NCBI RefSeq assembly: GCF_004310295.1
Contig: NZ_SISB01000037.1
Span: 1-63,607, forward strand
DNA from: Pseudomonas sp. BGI-2
GTDB taxonomy: Bacteria > Pseudomonadota > Gammaproteobacteria > Pseudomonadales > Pseudomonadaceae
Direction of reading: 5' to 3'
DNA length: 63,607 nt
This document shows, one piece after another, positions 16,166-25,133 of this stretch. Position 1 is the first letter of the stretch. Each line of letters opens with the position of its first letter. The translations under genes and the position numbers were made by a program. The notes beneath the pieces are model-generated. The model was not told the DNA's origin and made no database searches. It saw only the letters and a program-made list of their open reading frames with translations.

Positions 16166-16677
16166 TGCAATCAACTGGCACCAGCGGTGGATCGGGTCTG
16201 GAAGGCTGGCTGGACTATGTGGGTGACTCGCAACTCGGGTCGGCCATGCGAAGCGAAATATGGCTGTATCCGATAGTCGAGGTGGTTCACATCCTTGGTT
16301 TCGTGGTGCTTGTCGGCTCTGTCGTCATGTTCGACCTGAGGGTTCTCGGGCTGTCGAAAGGTCTTCCGGTGACGGCACTGGCTCGTCACCTCCTGACATG
16401 GGGAGTAGCGGCCCTGCTATTGATAGTCCCGGCTGGGCTGATGATGTTTTCAGCCCATCCGCACGACTTCGCATCCAACGGCGTTTTTATTCTGAAGCTT
16501 TGCTTGATCGGTATTGCGGGCCTCAATGCGGCTCTTTTTCACGTGGGTGTCTTCCGTTCAGTAGCCCGGTGGAACACCGACACCGCGGCGCCTGGAATAG
16601 CGAAAATCCAGGCGGTTTTTTCGATTATGTTATGGATCAGCGTGGTGCTCTGCGGTCGACTGCTGGCCTACACCTGA
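16165..16677 (+). CDS. DUF6644/DUF2214-like membrane protein
   Basis: A 170-residue inner-membrane protein with four likely helices (about residues 34-58, 74-95, 104-128 and 145-165). Histidines in or near helices (EVVHILGF, FHVGVF) resemble haem-binding positions in small cytochrome-like membrane proteins, but haem binding is not shown. It is translationally coupled to the exported DUF6152-like gene, so the pair probably forms a membrane-periplasm unit of unknown role. Confidence 0.65.
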   Translation: MQSTGTSGGSGLEGWLDYVGDSQLGSAMRSEIWLYPIVEVVHILGFVVLVGSVVMFDLRVLGLSKGLPVTALARHLLTWGVAALLLIVPAGLMMFSAHPHDFASNGVFILKLCLIGIAGLNAALFHVGVFRSVARWNTDTAAPGIAKIQAVFSIMLWISVVLCGRLLAYT

Positions 16678-16689
16678 CAGGGCGACATG

Positions 16690-16716
16690 GAAAAAGGGAC
16701 CAGATCTATTTTTTCA
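16690..16716. repeat. Relic of dispersed AAAAGGGNCAGATCTATTTT motif
   Basis: AAAAAGGGACCAGATCTATT matches the reverse complement of the copies near 9905 and 17980. It sits between two unrelated genes. Confidence 0.35.
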
Positions 16717-16772
16717 CTTTCAACAAATAGTATTAGAGTGCCCACCTCAAACCGCTACAGACAGAACCCCCC

Positions 16773-17291
16773 ATGAAACCGTTGTACTCAGGCTCGCTCC
16801 TGCTTCTGATTACGGGTTGCTCGCCGATCCCGCAATACGAAACCCCTGCCAATGCCCCCCAAGCGCAGATTCGCAGTGAAATGGACGCACTAACCAACCG
16901 TCGCAACTACCTGACCCTTAGCGCAGCGCCGACCACGGCCTGCAAGTACGGAAGGTCGGTACCCGTGACACCCGCTCGGGAACTATTCTCGGTCAGCGGT
17001 GGGCACCCTTCGAAACCCGAAGGTTTTCGAGCTATCGAAGCGGGTAAACCGATCCACCTGGTGCTGGAGGGCGGAGCCAGCGGCAACCGCAGATGCACGG
17101 TCGATTTTGTCAGTGAGTTCATGCCGGGCGCCCGCTATGTGATCAAGGGTGGCATCAGCGATGGCCCCAATGTCATGAGCGGCTGCCAGATCAACATCGT
17201 TGATCTGGATTCCAGAGCTCGACTCTTTCAGGCTAAGCAGTCACCGGCCAACGGCTGTGCTCTGGATCGGTTATCACTGCCGACGCGTTGA
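16773..17291 (+). CDS. Putative lipoprotein
   Basis: A 172-residue protein with a lipoprotein signal: hydrophobic residues 6-13 followed by the lipobox LLITGC with the acylated cysteine at 16. The mature part carries four more cysteines and is likely beta-rich, with no recognised domain. It should be anchored to the outer membrane. The gene is a single unit. It may be a Pseudomonas-specific hypothetical; the 3-hydroxyisobutyrate dehydrogenase-type genes often found beside such proteins are not here. Confidence 0.65.
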   Translation: MKPLYSGSLLLLITGCSPIPQYETPANAPQAQIRSEMDALTNRRNYLTLSAAPTTACKYGRSVPVTPARELFSVSGGHPSKPEGFRAIEAGKPIHLVLEGGASGNRRCTVDFVSEFMPGARYVIKGGISDGPNVMSGCQINIVDLDSRARLFQAKQSPANGCALDRLSLPTR

Positions 17292-17359
17292 GCGCGCTGA
17301 CCGATTGAGCGGCGTCATCTATTCCCTTTGTAATTCATTGGCGTTGGAAATATACAAAT

Positions 17360-17932
17360 ATGGCGACAAGACCTGAAACAACCTGGGAGATGCTGAATGA
17401 GGCCATGTCCCATTTCCAGGAGCACATTCGCAACAAGAAGTTAATCTGGGAGCTTTCGCTGACCGACCTCCTGCACGTAAGCAATTTCAAGGGTGGAAAT
17501 GCTTCTATAACAGAGCCGATGGCTACGCTGCCCCCGAAGCTGAAACAATACGAAATTGTTCTCAGAGACATCGAAACAACCTTTAAGAAAAAGGGCTTGA
17601 ATGATCTGACAGAAGAAGAGCTGACTCAATTGACGGGTCGTTGCACAGACTTCCTCGCTTTAACAACAAAACCGAAAAGTAAAATCCGAGGGCTGGGGCC
17701 GTCTTACGCTTCAGCGCTACTGGCGGCGCATTTTATAAATCTCATCCCCGTTCTGGATCGTCGAGTCCTGAACGGTGCCGCTATCAGCGTTACAACGCAG
17801 GCTAACGGCCAGGTCAAGGACATCGCTAAACACTATGCGGAACTCATCAAGGCGTTCAGAGCGGCGCTGCGACTGACGCCAGAAATGAGTTTGCGAGAGC
17901 TGGATAAAAAATGGTTCATTAAAAGTCTCTGA
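17360..17932 (+). CDS. Hypothetical protein with HhH-like segment
   Basis: A 190-residue, mainly helical protein. The segment IRGLGPSYASALLAAHF at about residues 112-128 followed by IPVLDRRV resembles the helix-hairpin-helix region of base-excision glycosylases (G-x-G-x-x-x-A, then P-x-x-D), but no catalytic Lys/Asp pattern or Fe-S cysteines are seen. Base composition is more AT-rich than its surroundings, so it may be acquired. DNA binding is a guess from the motif. Confidence 0.5.
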   Translation: MATRPETTWEMLNEAMSHFQEHIRNKKLIWELSLTDLLHVSNFKGGNASITEPMATLPPKLKQYEIVLRDIETTFKKKGLNDLTEEELTQLTGRCTDFLALTTKPKSKIRGLGPSYASALLAAHFINLIPVLDRRVLNGAAISVTTQANGQVKDIAKHYAELIKAFRAALRLTPEMSLRELDKKWFIKSL

Positions 17933-17971
17933 GATCGTCATAACCAGAGAAACGGCCACCCGCCGCTTCTC

Positions 17972-18012
17972 TTATTTAAATAGATCTGTCATCTGTCACC
18001 TTTTCCCTGCCT
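17972..18012. repeat. Relic of dispersed GATCTGTCACCTTTTCCC motif
   Basis: AATAGATCTGTCATCTGTCA runs into CCTTTTCCC, with the GATCTGTCA element doubled. It lies at the end of the HhH-like gene and resembles the copies near 9905 and 16690. Confidence 0.4.
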
Positions 18013-18064
18013 TTTCCTCTTTTCGATCAATAGGTCAAACAGCGCTATTGCTAATGACCGAGCA

Positions 18065-18506
18065 TCAGTCCAGCAACGCGAGCTTCTTCAGCAGCTCGTA
18101 CAACCCGTCAGGAACCAGCGACGTATCGCCAGTAATACTGTCGAGCGGCAGCCACTTCGCAATAAAGACTGCACCGTCGCTTTCATGAGCGTTCAAGTGG
18201 GGCCGTTCATAGACGCTGGCATCCACGAATTTCGCATCGTAGACCTGCACGATTTCGTGCCCTGGCGTGCCGGCAAAGGTGAAGATGTTTTCGAGTGTGC
18301 CGAGTAAGCGAACATCGGTGATGGATAAACCGAGTTCTTCATCGACTTCACGTATTACGGCTTGGGCGCTGGTTTCGCCAAACTCGATTCCGCCACCGGC
18401 GCAAGAATGGCTTTCCAGTAATGGGGTCATACGCTTCGTTGACCAGTATCTTGCCATCGTGATGGAAGATGCAGAGTGCGAGGGGGCGGATGCGGTGTGT
18501 AGTCAT
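18065..18506 (-). pseudogene. Frameshifted NUDIX hydrolase
   Basis: Two overlapping frames together give a NUDIX hydrolase. The 5' part (start at 18506) reads MTTHRIRPLALCIFHHDG to GKPFLR, and the 3' part begins GGGIEFGE with a complete Nudix box (G-x5-E-x7-REVDEELGL). The join near 18405-18415, where the family normally has a P-L-G-G-G stretch, has lost a few bases (five would restore it), shifting the frame. If real, the gene makes no full enzyme. The intact catalytic box suggests the break is recent or a base-calling error. Confidence 0.7.
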
Positions 18507-18529
18507 GAAGTGAAGTCCATTTACTTTGT

Positions 18530-18608
18530 TTAAACCCTGTAGCGGGTGCTTCCATTTGGCATGGATGGTGGCCGCGGACGCAGCCTTCGGCAACTGCTAC
18601 AGGGTAGT
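18530..18608. repeat. Small inverted repeat ACCCTGTAGC
   Basis: AACCCTGTAGC at the left and GCTACAGGGT at the right enclose a segment with further partial pairing. It lies between the NUDIX remnant and the polyamine regulator and could end both minus-strand and plus-strand transcripts. Confidence 0.5.
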
Positions 18609-18621
18609 GTCCATTTTGAGA

Positions 18622-19170
18622 TCAGAAGTTGGCTGGAGTATTGGCGCTGATGATTTCCGCCTCATCCTGGCCGATATTGCGAAACTTGTGAGGCAACGTC
18701 GTCGGAAAGTAATACCCATCCCCGGCATTCAGCACACTGATCTGTCCATCAACCGTCAGCTCAACCGTCCCACGAGTGACAAGCCCACACTCCTCCCCTT
18801 CCGAATGCACAATCGGCTCTTCCCCCGAACTCGCCCCCGGCGCGTATTGCTCGCGCAACAAGCGCATCTGCCGGCTCGGTACCGAAGCGCCAATCAACAA
18901 CAACCGCAGCCCATGACGCCCAAGATCCGGCTGTTCATTGGCACGGAACACGTATTGATGTTCGCGCGGCGGCTGGTCGAAGGTGAAGAAGTCCGCCAAA
19001 GACATCGGTATGCCTTCGAGCAGTTTTTTCAGGGAGCTGACGGAGGGGCTGACGCGATTCTGTTCGATCAGGGAGATGGTGGCATTGGTGACGCCGCTAC
19101 GCCGGGCCAGCTCGCGCTGGGAGAGTTTGTAGCTTTCGCGTACTAATTTGAGTCGTGAGCCCGTGTCCAT
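18622..19170 (-). CDS. puuR: XRE/cupin polyamine regulator, PuuR/PauR-like
   Basis: A 182-residue regulator with an N-terminal XRE helix-turn-helix (residues 6-60; SQRELARRSGVTNATISLIEQ type) and a C-terminal cupin (about 110-178; HSEGEECGLV and PHKFRN). PuuR in E. coli and PauR in P. aeruginosa have this architecture and repress putrescine and polyamine catabolism genes until the polyamine binds. It lies downstream of the oxidase gene, separated by REP elements, in the polyamine cluster that runs to 29.8 kb. The likely targets are the divergent promoters around 24.1-24.4 kb. Confidence 0.85.
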   Translation of the reverse strand: MDTGSRLKLVRESYKLSQRELARRSGVTNATISLIEQNRVSPSVSSLKKLLEGIPMSLADFFTFDQPPREHQYVFRANEQPDLGRHGLRLLLIGASVPSRQMRLLREQYAPGASSGEEPIVHSEGEECGLVTRGTVELTVDGQISVLNAGDGYYFPTTLPHKFRNIGQDEAEIISANTPANF

Positions 19171-19380
19171 GACAGCCTTATGCGAGAAATACTTAAGGGT
19201 TATGGGGGTGGATGGCGGGCGACTTTTGGCCGCGAAAGTACCGCTTCCCTGTCCCGGAAATGTGAAAGGCGGGTATTAAATCACGTTTGGTGGTGTTGCT
19301 CAGCAGGTTCGATGTGTGGGTGGGTGAAAAGGTTGTTCGGTCTATTACCAGCCGGCAATTCTGCGGAAATTTTGGCAGGT

Positions 19381-19560
19381 GAGCTGGTTTGCGATAGCGG
19401 TGTGCCCGGTAGGATTGATGGCGGCTGAATTGGCCTCATCGCGAGCAAGCTCGCTCCCACATTTGGGCGGTGGTGTTTTTGGAATCTGTGCATGGCGCCG
19501 AATGGAGGTGATTGGGCTGGCCTCTTCTCGAGCAGACTCGCTCCCACGGTTTGGTCCCGG
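19381..19560. repeat. Degenerate REP arms
   Basis: Single or worn REP arms occur near 19437-19460 (GCGAGCAAGCTCGCTCCCAC) and 19520-19545 (CGAGCAGACTCGCTCCCAC). They form part of a 550-base non-coding stretch between the polyamine regulator and oxidase, with no gene in it. Confidence 0.6.
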
Positions 19561-19594
19561 TCGTATACAAGCTTTGTACTCGCCATAGATCTCC

Positions 19595-19684
19595 TGTGGG
19601 AGCGGGCTTGCTCGCGAAAGCGGTGTGTCCGCCACTTCAATGGCGACTGACAGGGCCCCTTCGCGAGCAAGCCCGCTCCCACAT
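19595..19684. repeat. REP inverted pair
   Basis: Arms GGGAGCGGGCTTGCTCGCG and CGCGAGCAAGCCCGCTCCC face each other just after the oxidase stop at 19721 (minus strand). Confidence 0.85.
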
Positions 19685-19720
19685 TTGATCTGTGGTGTTA
19701 CTACATTATCTGCTCCGGGC

Positions 19721-21007
19721 TTAGATGCCGAACCGGTCACGCAGCGCGTAGTACGCTGCGCCCATGGCGGTGAGTGGGGCCTGGAAGGTGCGGCCGCCGA
19801 GCATGGGCATGTGCGGGAGCGAGGCGAACGCGTCGAAGCGTTCGGCGTCGCCGCGGATCATTTCCGAGATCAGTTTGCCGGCCAGGTGCGAGCAGGTGAC
19901 GCCGTGGCCGCTGTAGCCTTGCATGTAGTAGGCGTTTTTCTCGATGCGGCCGAATTGCGGCATGCGGGACATGGTCAGCAGGAAGTTGCCGGTCCAGCGG
20001 TAGTCGATCTTCACGTCCTTCAGTTGCGGGAAGGTCTTGAGGATTTTCGGCTTGATCAGTTGCTCGATGTCGTCCGGTTCGCGGGCGCCGTAGACTACGC
20101 CGCCGCCGTACAGCAGGCGGTTGTCGGCAGTGAGGCGGTAGTAGTCGAGCAGGTAGTTGCAGTCTTCGACGCAGTAGTTGTTTTTGATCAGGCTGCGCGC
20201 AACCTTCTCGGACAACGGCTCGGTGACAACGATTTGCGAGCCGCACGGCATGCTTTTGCGCGTGACGCGGTTGTCGAGGTCTTGCGGCAGGTAGGCGTTG
20301 CCGGCGATCAGCAGGTACTTGGCGCGGACCAGGCCTTTAGCGGTGCGCACGGTGATCGGTTCACCGTAGGTGATTTCAACCGCTGCAGATTGTTCGTAGA
20401 TTTTGCCACCGAGGCCGATGATGGCCGAGGCTTCCCCGAGGGCCAGGTTCAGCGGGTGGATGTGGCCGCCCTGCATGTCGAGCAGGCCGCCGACGTAGTT
20501 GTCGCAACCGACTTCGCGCTTGATGTCAGCCGCGTCGAGCATCTTCAGGTTTTTGTTGCCGTAGCGTTCCCAACTGCTCTTCTGCTCGGCCAGGCCTTTG
20601 AGCTGCTTCTTGTTCAGCGCGGCGAAGATGCCGCCCGGCTTGTAGTCGCACTGGATGTCGTAATGTTGTATGCGCTGACGGATGATGTCGGCGCCTTCGA
20701 AGATCATGCTGCCGAGGACTTCGGCGGTTTTGTCGCCGTAGCGTTCTTCAATTACGTCAACGTCGCGGCTGTAAGAGTTGACCAGTTGGCCGCCGTTGCG
20801 ACCGCTGGCGCCGAAACCGACTTTGGCGGCTTCGAGCACGGTCACGCTGTAACCCGCTTCGCAGAGGAACAGGGCCGAGGACAAACCGGTGTAGCCGGCG
20901 CCGATCACGCAGACGTCGCAATCGACCGCTTGTTCCAGCACCGGAAAGTCGCCGGTGAAGTTGCGGGTGGCGGCGTAGTAGCTGTTTACATGTGTTGTTT
21001 GTTTCAT
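19721..21007 (-). CDS. puuB: Gamma-glutamylpolyamine oxidase, PuuB/PauB-like
   Basis: A 428-residue FAD-dependent amine oxidoreductase of the DAO type. The FAD Rossmann motif is GAGYTGLSSA (about residues 36-45), a second family block is GASGRNGGQLVNSYS (about 66-80), and the C-terminal FAD block has YMQGYSGHGVTCSHLAGKL. In the Puu/Pau pathway this enzyme oxidises gamma-glutamylputrescine (or related glutamylated polyamines) to the aldehyde, releasing H2O2 and ammonia. It lies 50 bases downstream of the aldehyde dehydrogenase gene, in the same direction, so one operon is likely. Confidence 0.9.
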   Translation of the reverse strand: MKQTTHVNSYYAATRNFTGDFPVLEQAVDCDVCVIGAGYTGLSSALFLCEAGYSVTVLEAAKVGFGASGRNGGQLVNSYSRDVDVIEERYGDKTAEVLGSMIFEGADIIRQRIQHYDIQCDYKPGGIFAALNKKQLKGLAEQKSSWERYGNKNLKMLDAADIKREVGCDNYVGGLLDMQGGHIHPLNLALGEASAIIGLGGKIYEQSAAVEITYGEPITVRTAKGLVRAKYLLIAGNAYLPQDLDNRVTRKSMPCGSQIVVTEPLSEKVARSLIKNNYCVEDCNYLLDYYRLTADNRLLYGGGVVYGAREPDDIEQLIKPKILKTFPQLKDVKIDYRWTGNFLLTMSRMPQFGRIEKNAYYMQGYSGHGVTCSHLAGKLISEMIRGDAERFDAFASLPHMPMLGGRTFQAPLTAMGAAYYALRDRFGI

Positions 21008-21057
21008 ACGTTTCTCCGATGGCCGCAGGATGGCCTGCGACCGCCGCTGTAGAGGTA

Positions 21058-22548
21058 TTAGAGCTTGATCCAGGTCGCTTTGAGTTCGGTGTATTTGTCG
21101 AACGCGTGCAGCGATTTGTCCCGACCGTTACCCGACTGCTTGTACCCGCCGAACGGCGCGGTCATGTCGCCGCCGTCGTACTGGTTGACCCAGACGCTGC
21201 CGGCGCGCAAACCGCGGGCGAAGGTGTGGGCCTTGCTCAGGTTGCTGGTCCAGACGCCAGCGGCCAGGCCGAAGATGCTGTCGTTGGCAATCGCCAGGGC
21301 TTCTTCAGCGGTGTCGAAGGTGATCAGCGACAACACCGGGCCGAAGATTTCTTCACGGGCGATGGTCATGGCGTTGGTCACGCCGTCGAAAATCGCCGGT
21401 TCCACGTACAGGCCACCAGTGGCTTCGAGGGTGCGGCTGCCGCCGGCGATCAGTTGCGCGCCCTGGTCTTTGCCGACCTGGATGTAGCGCAACACGTTGT
21501 CCAGTTGACGCTGATCGACCACGGCACCGACGGTGGTTTCCGGGTCAAGCGCGTGCCCCGGTTTCCAGGCTTGCAGCGCTTCCACCAGCAGCGGAATGAA
21601 CTGCTCGCGAATCGAACGCTCCACCAGCAAGCGCGAACCGGCGGTGCAGACTTCGCCCTGGTTGAAGGCAATCGCACCGGCCGCCGCTTGTGCTGCCGCG
21701 CGCAAATCCGGCGCGTCGGCGAACACCACGTTCGGGCTCTTCCCCCCCGCTTCGAGCCAGACGCGTTTCATGTTGCTTTGCCCGGCGTAGATCAGCAGTT
21801 GCTTGGCAATCGCAGTCGAGCCGGTGAATGCCAGCACGTCGACGTCCATGTGCAACGCCAGCGCCTTGCCGACGGTGTGACCGTAGCCTGGCAGAACGTT
21901 GAACACGCCGTTCGGGATGCCCGCTTCCAGAGCAAGCTGCGCGATGCGGATGGCAGTCAGTGGCGACTTTTCCGAAGGCTTGAGGATGAACGAGTTGCCT
22001 GCGGCGAGTGCCGGTGCGAACTTCCAGCTGGCCATGATCAACGGGAAGTTCCACGGCACGATGGCGGCGACCACGCCCGCAGGTTCGCGGGTGATGAGGC
22101 CGAGTTGATCGTGTGGCGTGGCGGCGACTTCGTCGTAGATCTTGTCGATGGCCTCGGCGCTCCAGCGGATCGCGTTGGCGGTCGCCGGGATGTCGATGTT
22201 CATCGAATCGTTGATCGGCTTGCCCATGTCGAGGGTTTCGAGCAGGGCGAGTTCTTCCTGGTTGGCCAGGATCAGGTCGGCGAAGCGGATCAGAATGCGC
22301 TTGCGCTCGGCCGGGGCAAGGTTAGCCCAGATGCCTGAATCGAAGGTGCGGCGCGCGACGGCGACGGCTTCATTCGCATCGGCTTCGTCGGTACTGGCGA
22401 CGTTGGCCAGGAAACGGCCGTCGACCGGGCTGATGCATTCGAAGGTGTCACCGCTGAGTGCTGCGCGGTATTGGCCGTCGATGAAGGCGCGGCTTTCGAT
22501 GGTTAAGGACTGGAAGCGTTGTTCCCAGTCGCTGCGAGTGTTTGTCAT
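21058..22548 (-). CDS. puuC: Gamma-glutamyl-aminoaldehyde dehydrogenase, PuuC/PauC-like
   Basis: A 496-residue NAD(P)+-dependent aldehyde dehydrogenase. The catalytic glutamate block is LEAGGKSPNVV (about residue 268), the catalytic cysteine block is FNQGEVCTAG (about 296-305), and the substrate/NAD motif VPWNFPL is at about 163. It should oxidise gamma-glutamyl-gamma-aminobutyraldehyde from the PuuB step to the acid. The neighbours (PuuB, PuuA, PuuD) support this choice over other aldehyde dehydrogenases. Length and sequence are normal; no defects seen. Confidence 0.9.
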   Translation of the reverse strand: MTNTRSDWEQRFQSLTIESRAFIDGQYRAALSGDTFECISPVDGRFLANVASTDEADANEAVAVARRTFDSGIWANLAPAERKRILIRFADLILANQEELALLETLDMGKPINDSMNIDIPATANAIRWSAEAIDKIYDEVAATPHDQLGLITREPAGVVAAIVPWNFPLIMASWKFAPALAAGNSFILKPSEKSPLTAIRIAQLALEAGIPNGVFNVLPGYGHTVGKALALHMDVDVLAFTGSTAIAKQLLIYAGQSNMKRVWLEAGGKSPNVVFADAPDLRAAAQAAAGAIAFNQGEVCTAGSRLLVERSIREQFIPLLVEALQAWKPGHALDPETTVGAVVDQRQLDNVLRYIQVGKDQGAQLIAGGSRTLEATGGLYVEPAIFDGVTNAMTIAREEIFGPVLSLITFDTAEEALAIANDSIFGLAAGVWTSNLSKAHTFARGLRAGSVWVNQYDGGDMTAPFGGYKQSGNGRDKSLHAFDKYTELKATWIKL

Positions 22549-22608
22549 TGTTGTGACTCGACGCAGAGGAATAGTTGATCGTCAGTTAAAACTTGAAATG
22601 CAATCCCC

Positions 22609-22698
22609 TGTGGGAGCGGGCTTGCTCGCGAAGGGGGAGTGTCAGTCGACATCATCGTTGGCTGATATACCTCCTTCGCGAGCAAGCCCGCTCCCACA
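22609..22698. repeat. REP inverted pair
   Basis: GGGAGCGGGCTTGCTCGCG and its complement face each other between the dehydrogenase and glutamylpolyamine synthetase genes, and could lower read-through between them. Confidence 0.85.
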
Positions 22699-22714
22699 GG
22701 TGATTCACCAGCCG

Positions 22715-24091
22715 TCAAACCGTGTGCAGGTACCAGTTGTACTCAAGATCGGAGATGGAGTTCTCGAACTCGGCCAGCTCGCTTTCCTTGCACGCCACGA
22801 ACACGTCGATGTACAGCGGGTCGATGTATTTGGCCATGACTTCGCTGTCGTCCAGCTCGCGCAGTGCATCGCGCAGGTTGTTCGGCAGGCTCTGCTCGTT
22901 CTGCTCGTAGCTGTTGCCTTCGACCGGTGCGCCCGGCTCGATTTCGTTGGTCAGGCCGTGGTGAATACCGGCCAGCACCGAGGCCATTAGCAAGTACGGG
23001 TTGGCATCAGCGCCGGCTACGCGGTGTTCGATGCGCACCGAGTCCGGCGAACCGGTCGGCACTCGCACTGCAACGGTACGGTTGTCGATGCCCCAGCTCG
23101 GCGAGTTCGGCACATAAAACTGCGCGCCGAAGCGGCGGTACGAGTTGACGTTCGGGCACAGGAACGCCATCTGCGCCGGCAGGGTCTCGAGCACACCGCC
23201 GATCGCGTGTCGCAGCGCGGCGTTCTGCTCGGGATCCTCGCTGGCAAAGATGTTGTTGCCTTCTTTATCGAGAATCGAAATGTGCACGTGCAAACCATTG
23301 CCCGCCTGGCCAGGATACGGCTTGGCCATAAACGTGGTGTCCATCTCGTGGTCGTAGGCGATGTTCTTCACCAGACGCTTGAGCAACACCGCGTAGTCGC
23401 AGGCCTTGATCGGGTCATTGACGTGATGCAGGTTCACTTCGAACTGCGCCGGGGCGCTTTCCTTGACGATGGCGTCGGCAGGAATGCCCTGCTCTTTCGC
23501 GCCTTCGAGGATGTCTTGCAGGCAATCGACGTATTCGTCGAGGTCGTCGATCAGGTAGACCTGGGTCGACACCGGACGCTTGCCCGACACCGGCGAACGC
23601 GGTGACTGCGGACGACCGTTCACGTTGTCCTGGTCAATCAGGTAGAACTCCAGCTCGAACGCCGCGCAGATGGTCAGGCCAAGCTCGTCGAACTTGCGCA
23701 CCACGTTGGCCAGCACTTCGCGCGGATCGGCGAAGAACGCCTCGCCTTCCAGTTCGTGCATGGTCATCAGCAACTGAGCGGTTGGGCGCTTCTGCCACGG
23801 CTCGATGCTCAGGGTGCCAGGGATGGGAAAGCAGATCCGGTCCGAGTCGCCGATATCCAGACCCAGGCCGGTGCTTTCCACCGTAGAACCGTTGATGTCC
23901 AGGGCAAACAGTGACGCCGGAAGGTTGATGCCTTTTTCGTAAACCTTATGAAGACTGGTGCGCTCGATGCGCTTGCCGCGCACCACACCGTTCATATCCG
24001 CAATCAGAAGGTCGACGTACAAAACCTCAGGATATTTCTTAAGGAATGCGTTTGCTTCGTTGAGTTGAACGGCACGCAGAGGGACCGACAT
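22715..24091 (-). CDS. puuA: Gamma-glutamylpolyamine synthetase, PuuA/PauA-like
   Basis: A 458-residue member of the glutamine synthetase superfamily. ATP and metal motifs are visible: NGLHVHIS (about residues 262-269), PNVNSYRRFG (about 312-321), RVPTG, and RIEHRVAGADANPYL (about 355). It joins glutamate to the primary amine of putrescine or another polyamine with ATP, protecting it for the later PuuB-PuuC steps. P. aeruginosa has several such paralogues with different polyamine preferences; which one this matches cannot be told here. It starts next to the divergent region facing puuD. Confidence 0.88.
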   Translation of the reverse strand: MSVPLRAVQLNEANAFLKKYPEVLYVDLLIADMNGVVRGKRIERTSLHKVYEKGINLPASLFALDINGSTVESTGLGLDIGDSDRICFPIPGTLSIEPWQKRPTAQLLMTMHELEGEAFFADPREVLANVVRKFDELGLTICAAFELEFYLIDQDNVNGRPQSPRSPVSGKRPVSTQVYLIDDLDEYVDCLQDILEGAKEQGIPADAIVKESAPAQFEVNLHHVNDPIKACDYAVLLKRLVKNIAYDHEMDTTFMAKPYPGQAGNGLHVHISILDKEGNNIFASEDPEQNAALRHAIGGVLETLPAQMAFLCPNVNSYRRFGAQFYVPNSPSWGIDNRTVAVRVPTGSPDSVRIEHRVAGADANPYLLMASVLAGIHHGLTNEIEPGAPVEGNSYEQNEQSLPNNLRDALRELDDSEVMAKYIDPLYIDVFVACKESELAEFENSISDLEYNWYLHTV

Positions 24092-24371
24092 TTTGCACCT
24101 ATTAGCTGTTAATTATTATGTTCACTACCTTATTGCGAGCCCAGTCAACCCGAACGGCAAAGTGAAGTCAATAGCGAACACTTGCCCGCTCAACCTTTAT
24201 TTTCGGGCCTTTTATGGGCACGAGAGTGCCAATCAAGTCCTGCGTACCGCGTAAACCCTCAGGATCAGACGCACGGCGTTTAGAATTTTTTACATGAGAG
24301 TTGTTAATTAAAATCAACAAGGCTAAGCTCCGGAAAAGCTCGTTCAAGTGTGAAACTTCGAGGTGATAAAA
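24092..24371. promoter_or_regulatory. Divergent promoter region puuA / puuD
   Basis: The 280 bases between the synthetase and the hydrolase genes must hold both promoters. Similar AT-rich motifs GTTAATTATTAT (about 24107-24118) and GTTAATTAAAAT (about 24302-24313) lie near each gene and are candidate PauR/PuuR sites. I could not confirm a consensus. Confidence 0.4.
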
Positions 24372-25133
24372 ATGGCATTCAAGCCATTGATCGGCGTTAC
24401 TGCGTGCGTCAAACAGATTGGCCTGCACCCCTACCACGTCAGCGGCGACAAGTACTTGCGTGCTGTCAGCGTCGCGGCTTTGGGGCTGCCTGTGATCATT
24501 CCTTCCTTAGGCGAACTGACTGAAATCGACGATGTGCTCGCGCATCTCGACGGTCTGCTGCTGACCGGCTCTCCCTCGAATGTGGAACCTTTCCACTATC
24601 AAGGCCCGGCCAGCGTCCCCGGCACGGATCACGATCCGGCGCGGGACGCCACCACCCTTCCTTTATTGCGTGCAGCCATTGCGGCGGGCGTGCCGGTGCT
24701 CGGCATCTGCCGCGGCTTCCAGGAAATGAACGTGGCGTTCGGTGGCAGCCTGCATCAGAAGGTGCATGAACTGCCCGGCATGCTCGATCACCGGGAAGCC
24801 GACAGTCCGGAGCTGGCGGTGCAATACGCACCGGCGCATGCGGTGACGGTACAACCGGGTGGCGTGTTCGAAACGCTGGAGTTGCCGGCCGAGTTCATGG
24901 TCAATTCGATTCACAGCCAAGGCATTGATCGACTGGCTCCAGGCTTGCGCTCGGAAGCCATCGCGCCGGACGGTTTGATCGAGGCGATTTCGGTGGAACA
25001 CAGCAAGGCGTTTGCCGTCGGCGTGCAATGGCATCCGGAATGGCAGGTCCTGTCGAATCCGCCTTACTTGAGTATTTTCCAGGCGTTCGGCGATGCGTGC
25101 CGGCGACGGGCCGCGCTGCGTAAAACCCGCTGA
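24372..25133 (+). CDS. puuD: Gamma-glutamyl-GABA hydrolase, PuuD/PauD-like
   Basis: A 253-residue class I glutamine-amidotransferase-like hydrolase. The catalytic cysteine lies in LGICRGFQEMNVAFGG (Cys about residue 113) and the His/Glu pair in VQWHPEW (about 221-227). It cleaves gamma-glutamyl-GABA to GABA and glutamate, or analogous glutamylated products. The ATG at 24372 has a GAGGTG site; an upstream GTG at 24363 would overlap it. It is divergent from puuA, completing the pathway set. Confidence 0.9.
   Translation: MAFKPLIGVTACVKQIGLHPYHVSGDKYLRAVSVAALGLPVIIPSLGELTEIDDVLAHLDGLLLTGSPSNVEPFHYQGPASVPGTDHDPARDATTLPLLRAAIAAGVPVLGICRGFQEMNVAFGGSLHQKVHELPGMLDHREADSPELAVQYAPAHAVTVQPGGVFETLELPAEFMVNSIHSQGIDRLAPGLRSEAIAPDGLIEAISVEHSKAFAVGVQWHPEWQVLSNPPYLSIFQAFGDACRRRAALRKTR

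Noticed and set aside
19373..19394. Sigma-54-like site TTGGCAGG ... TTTGCG
   Set aside because: The spacing between the GG and GC elements is too long, and no gene start lies downstream.
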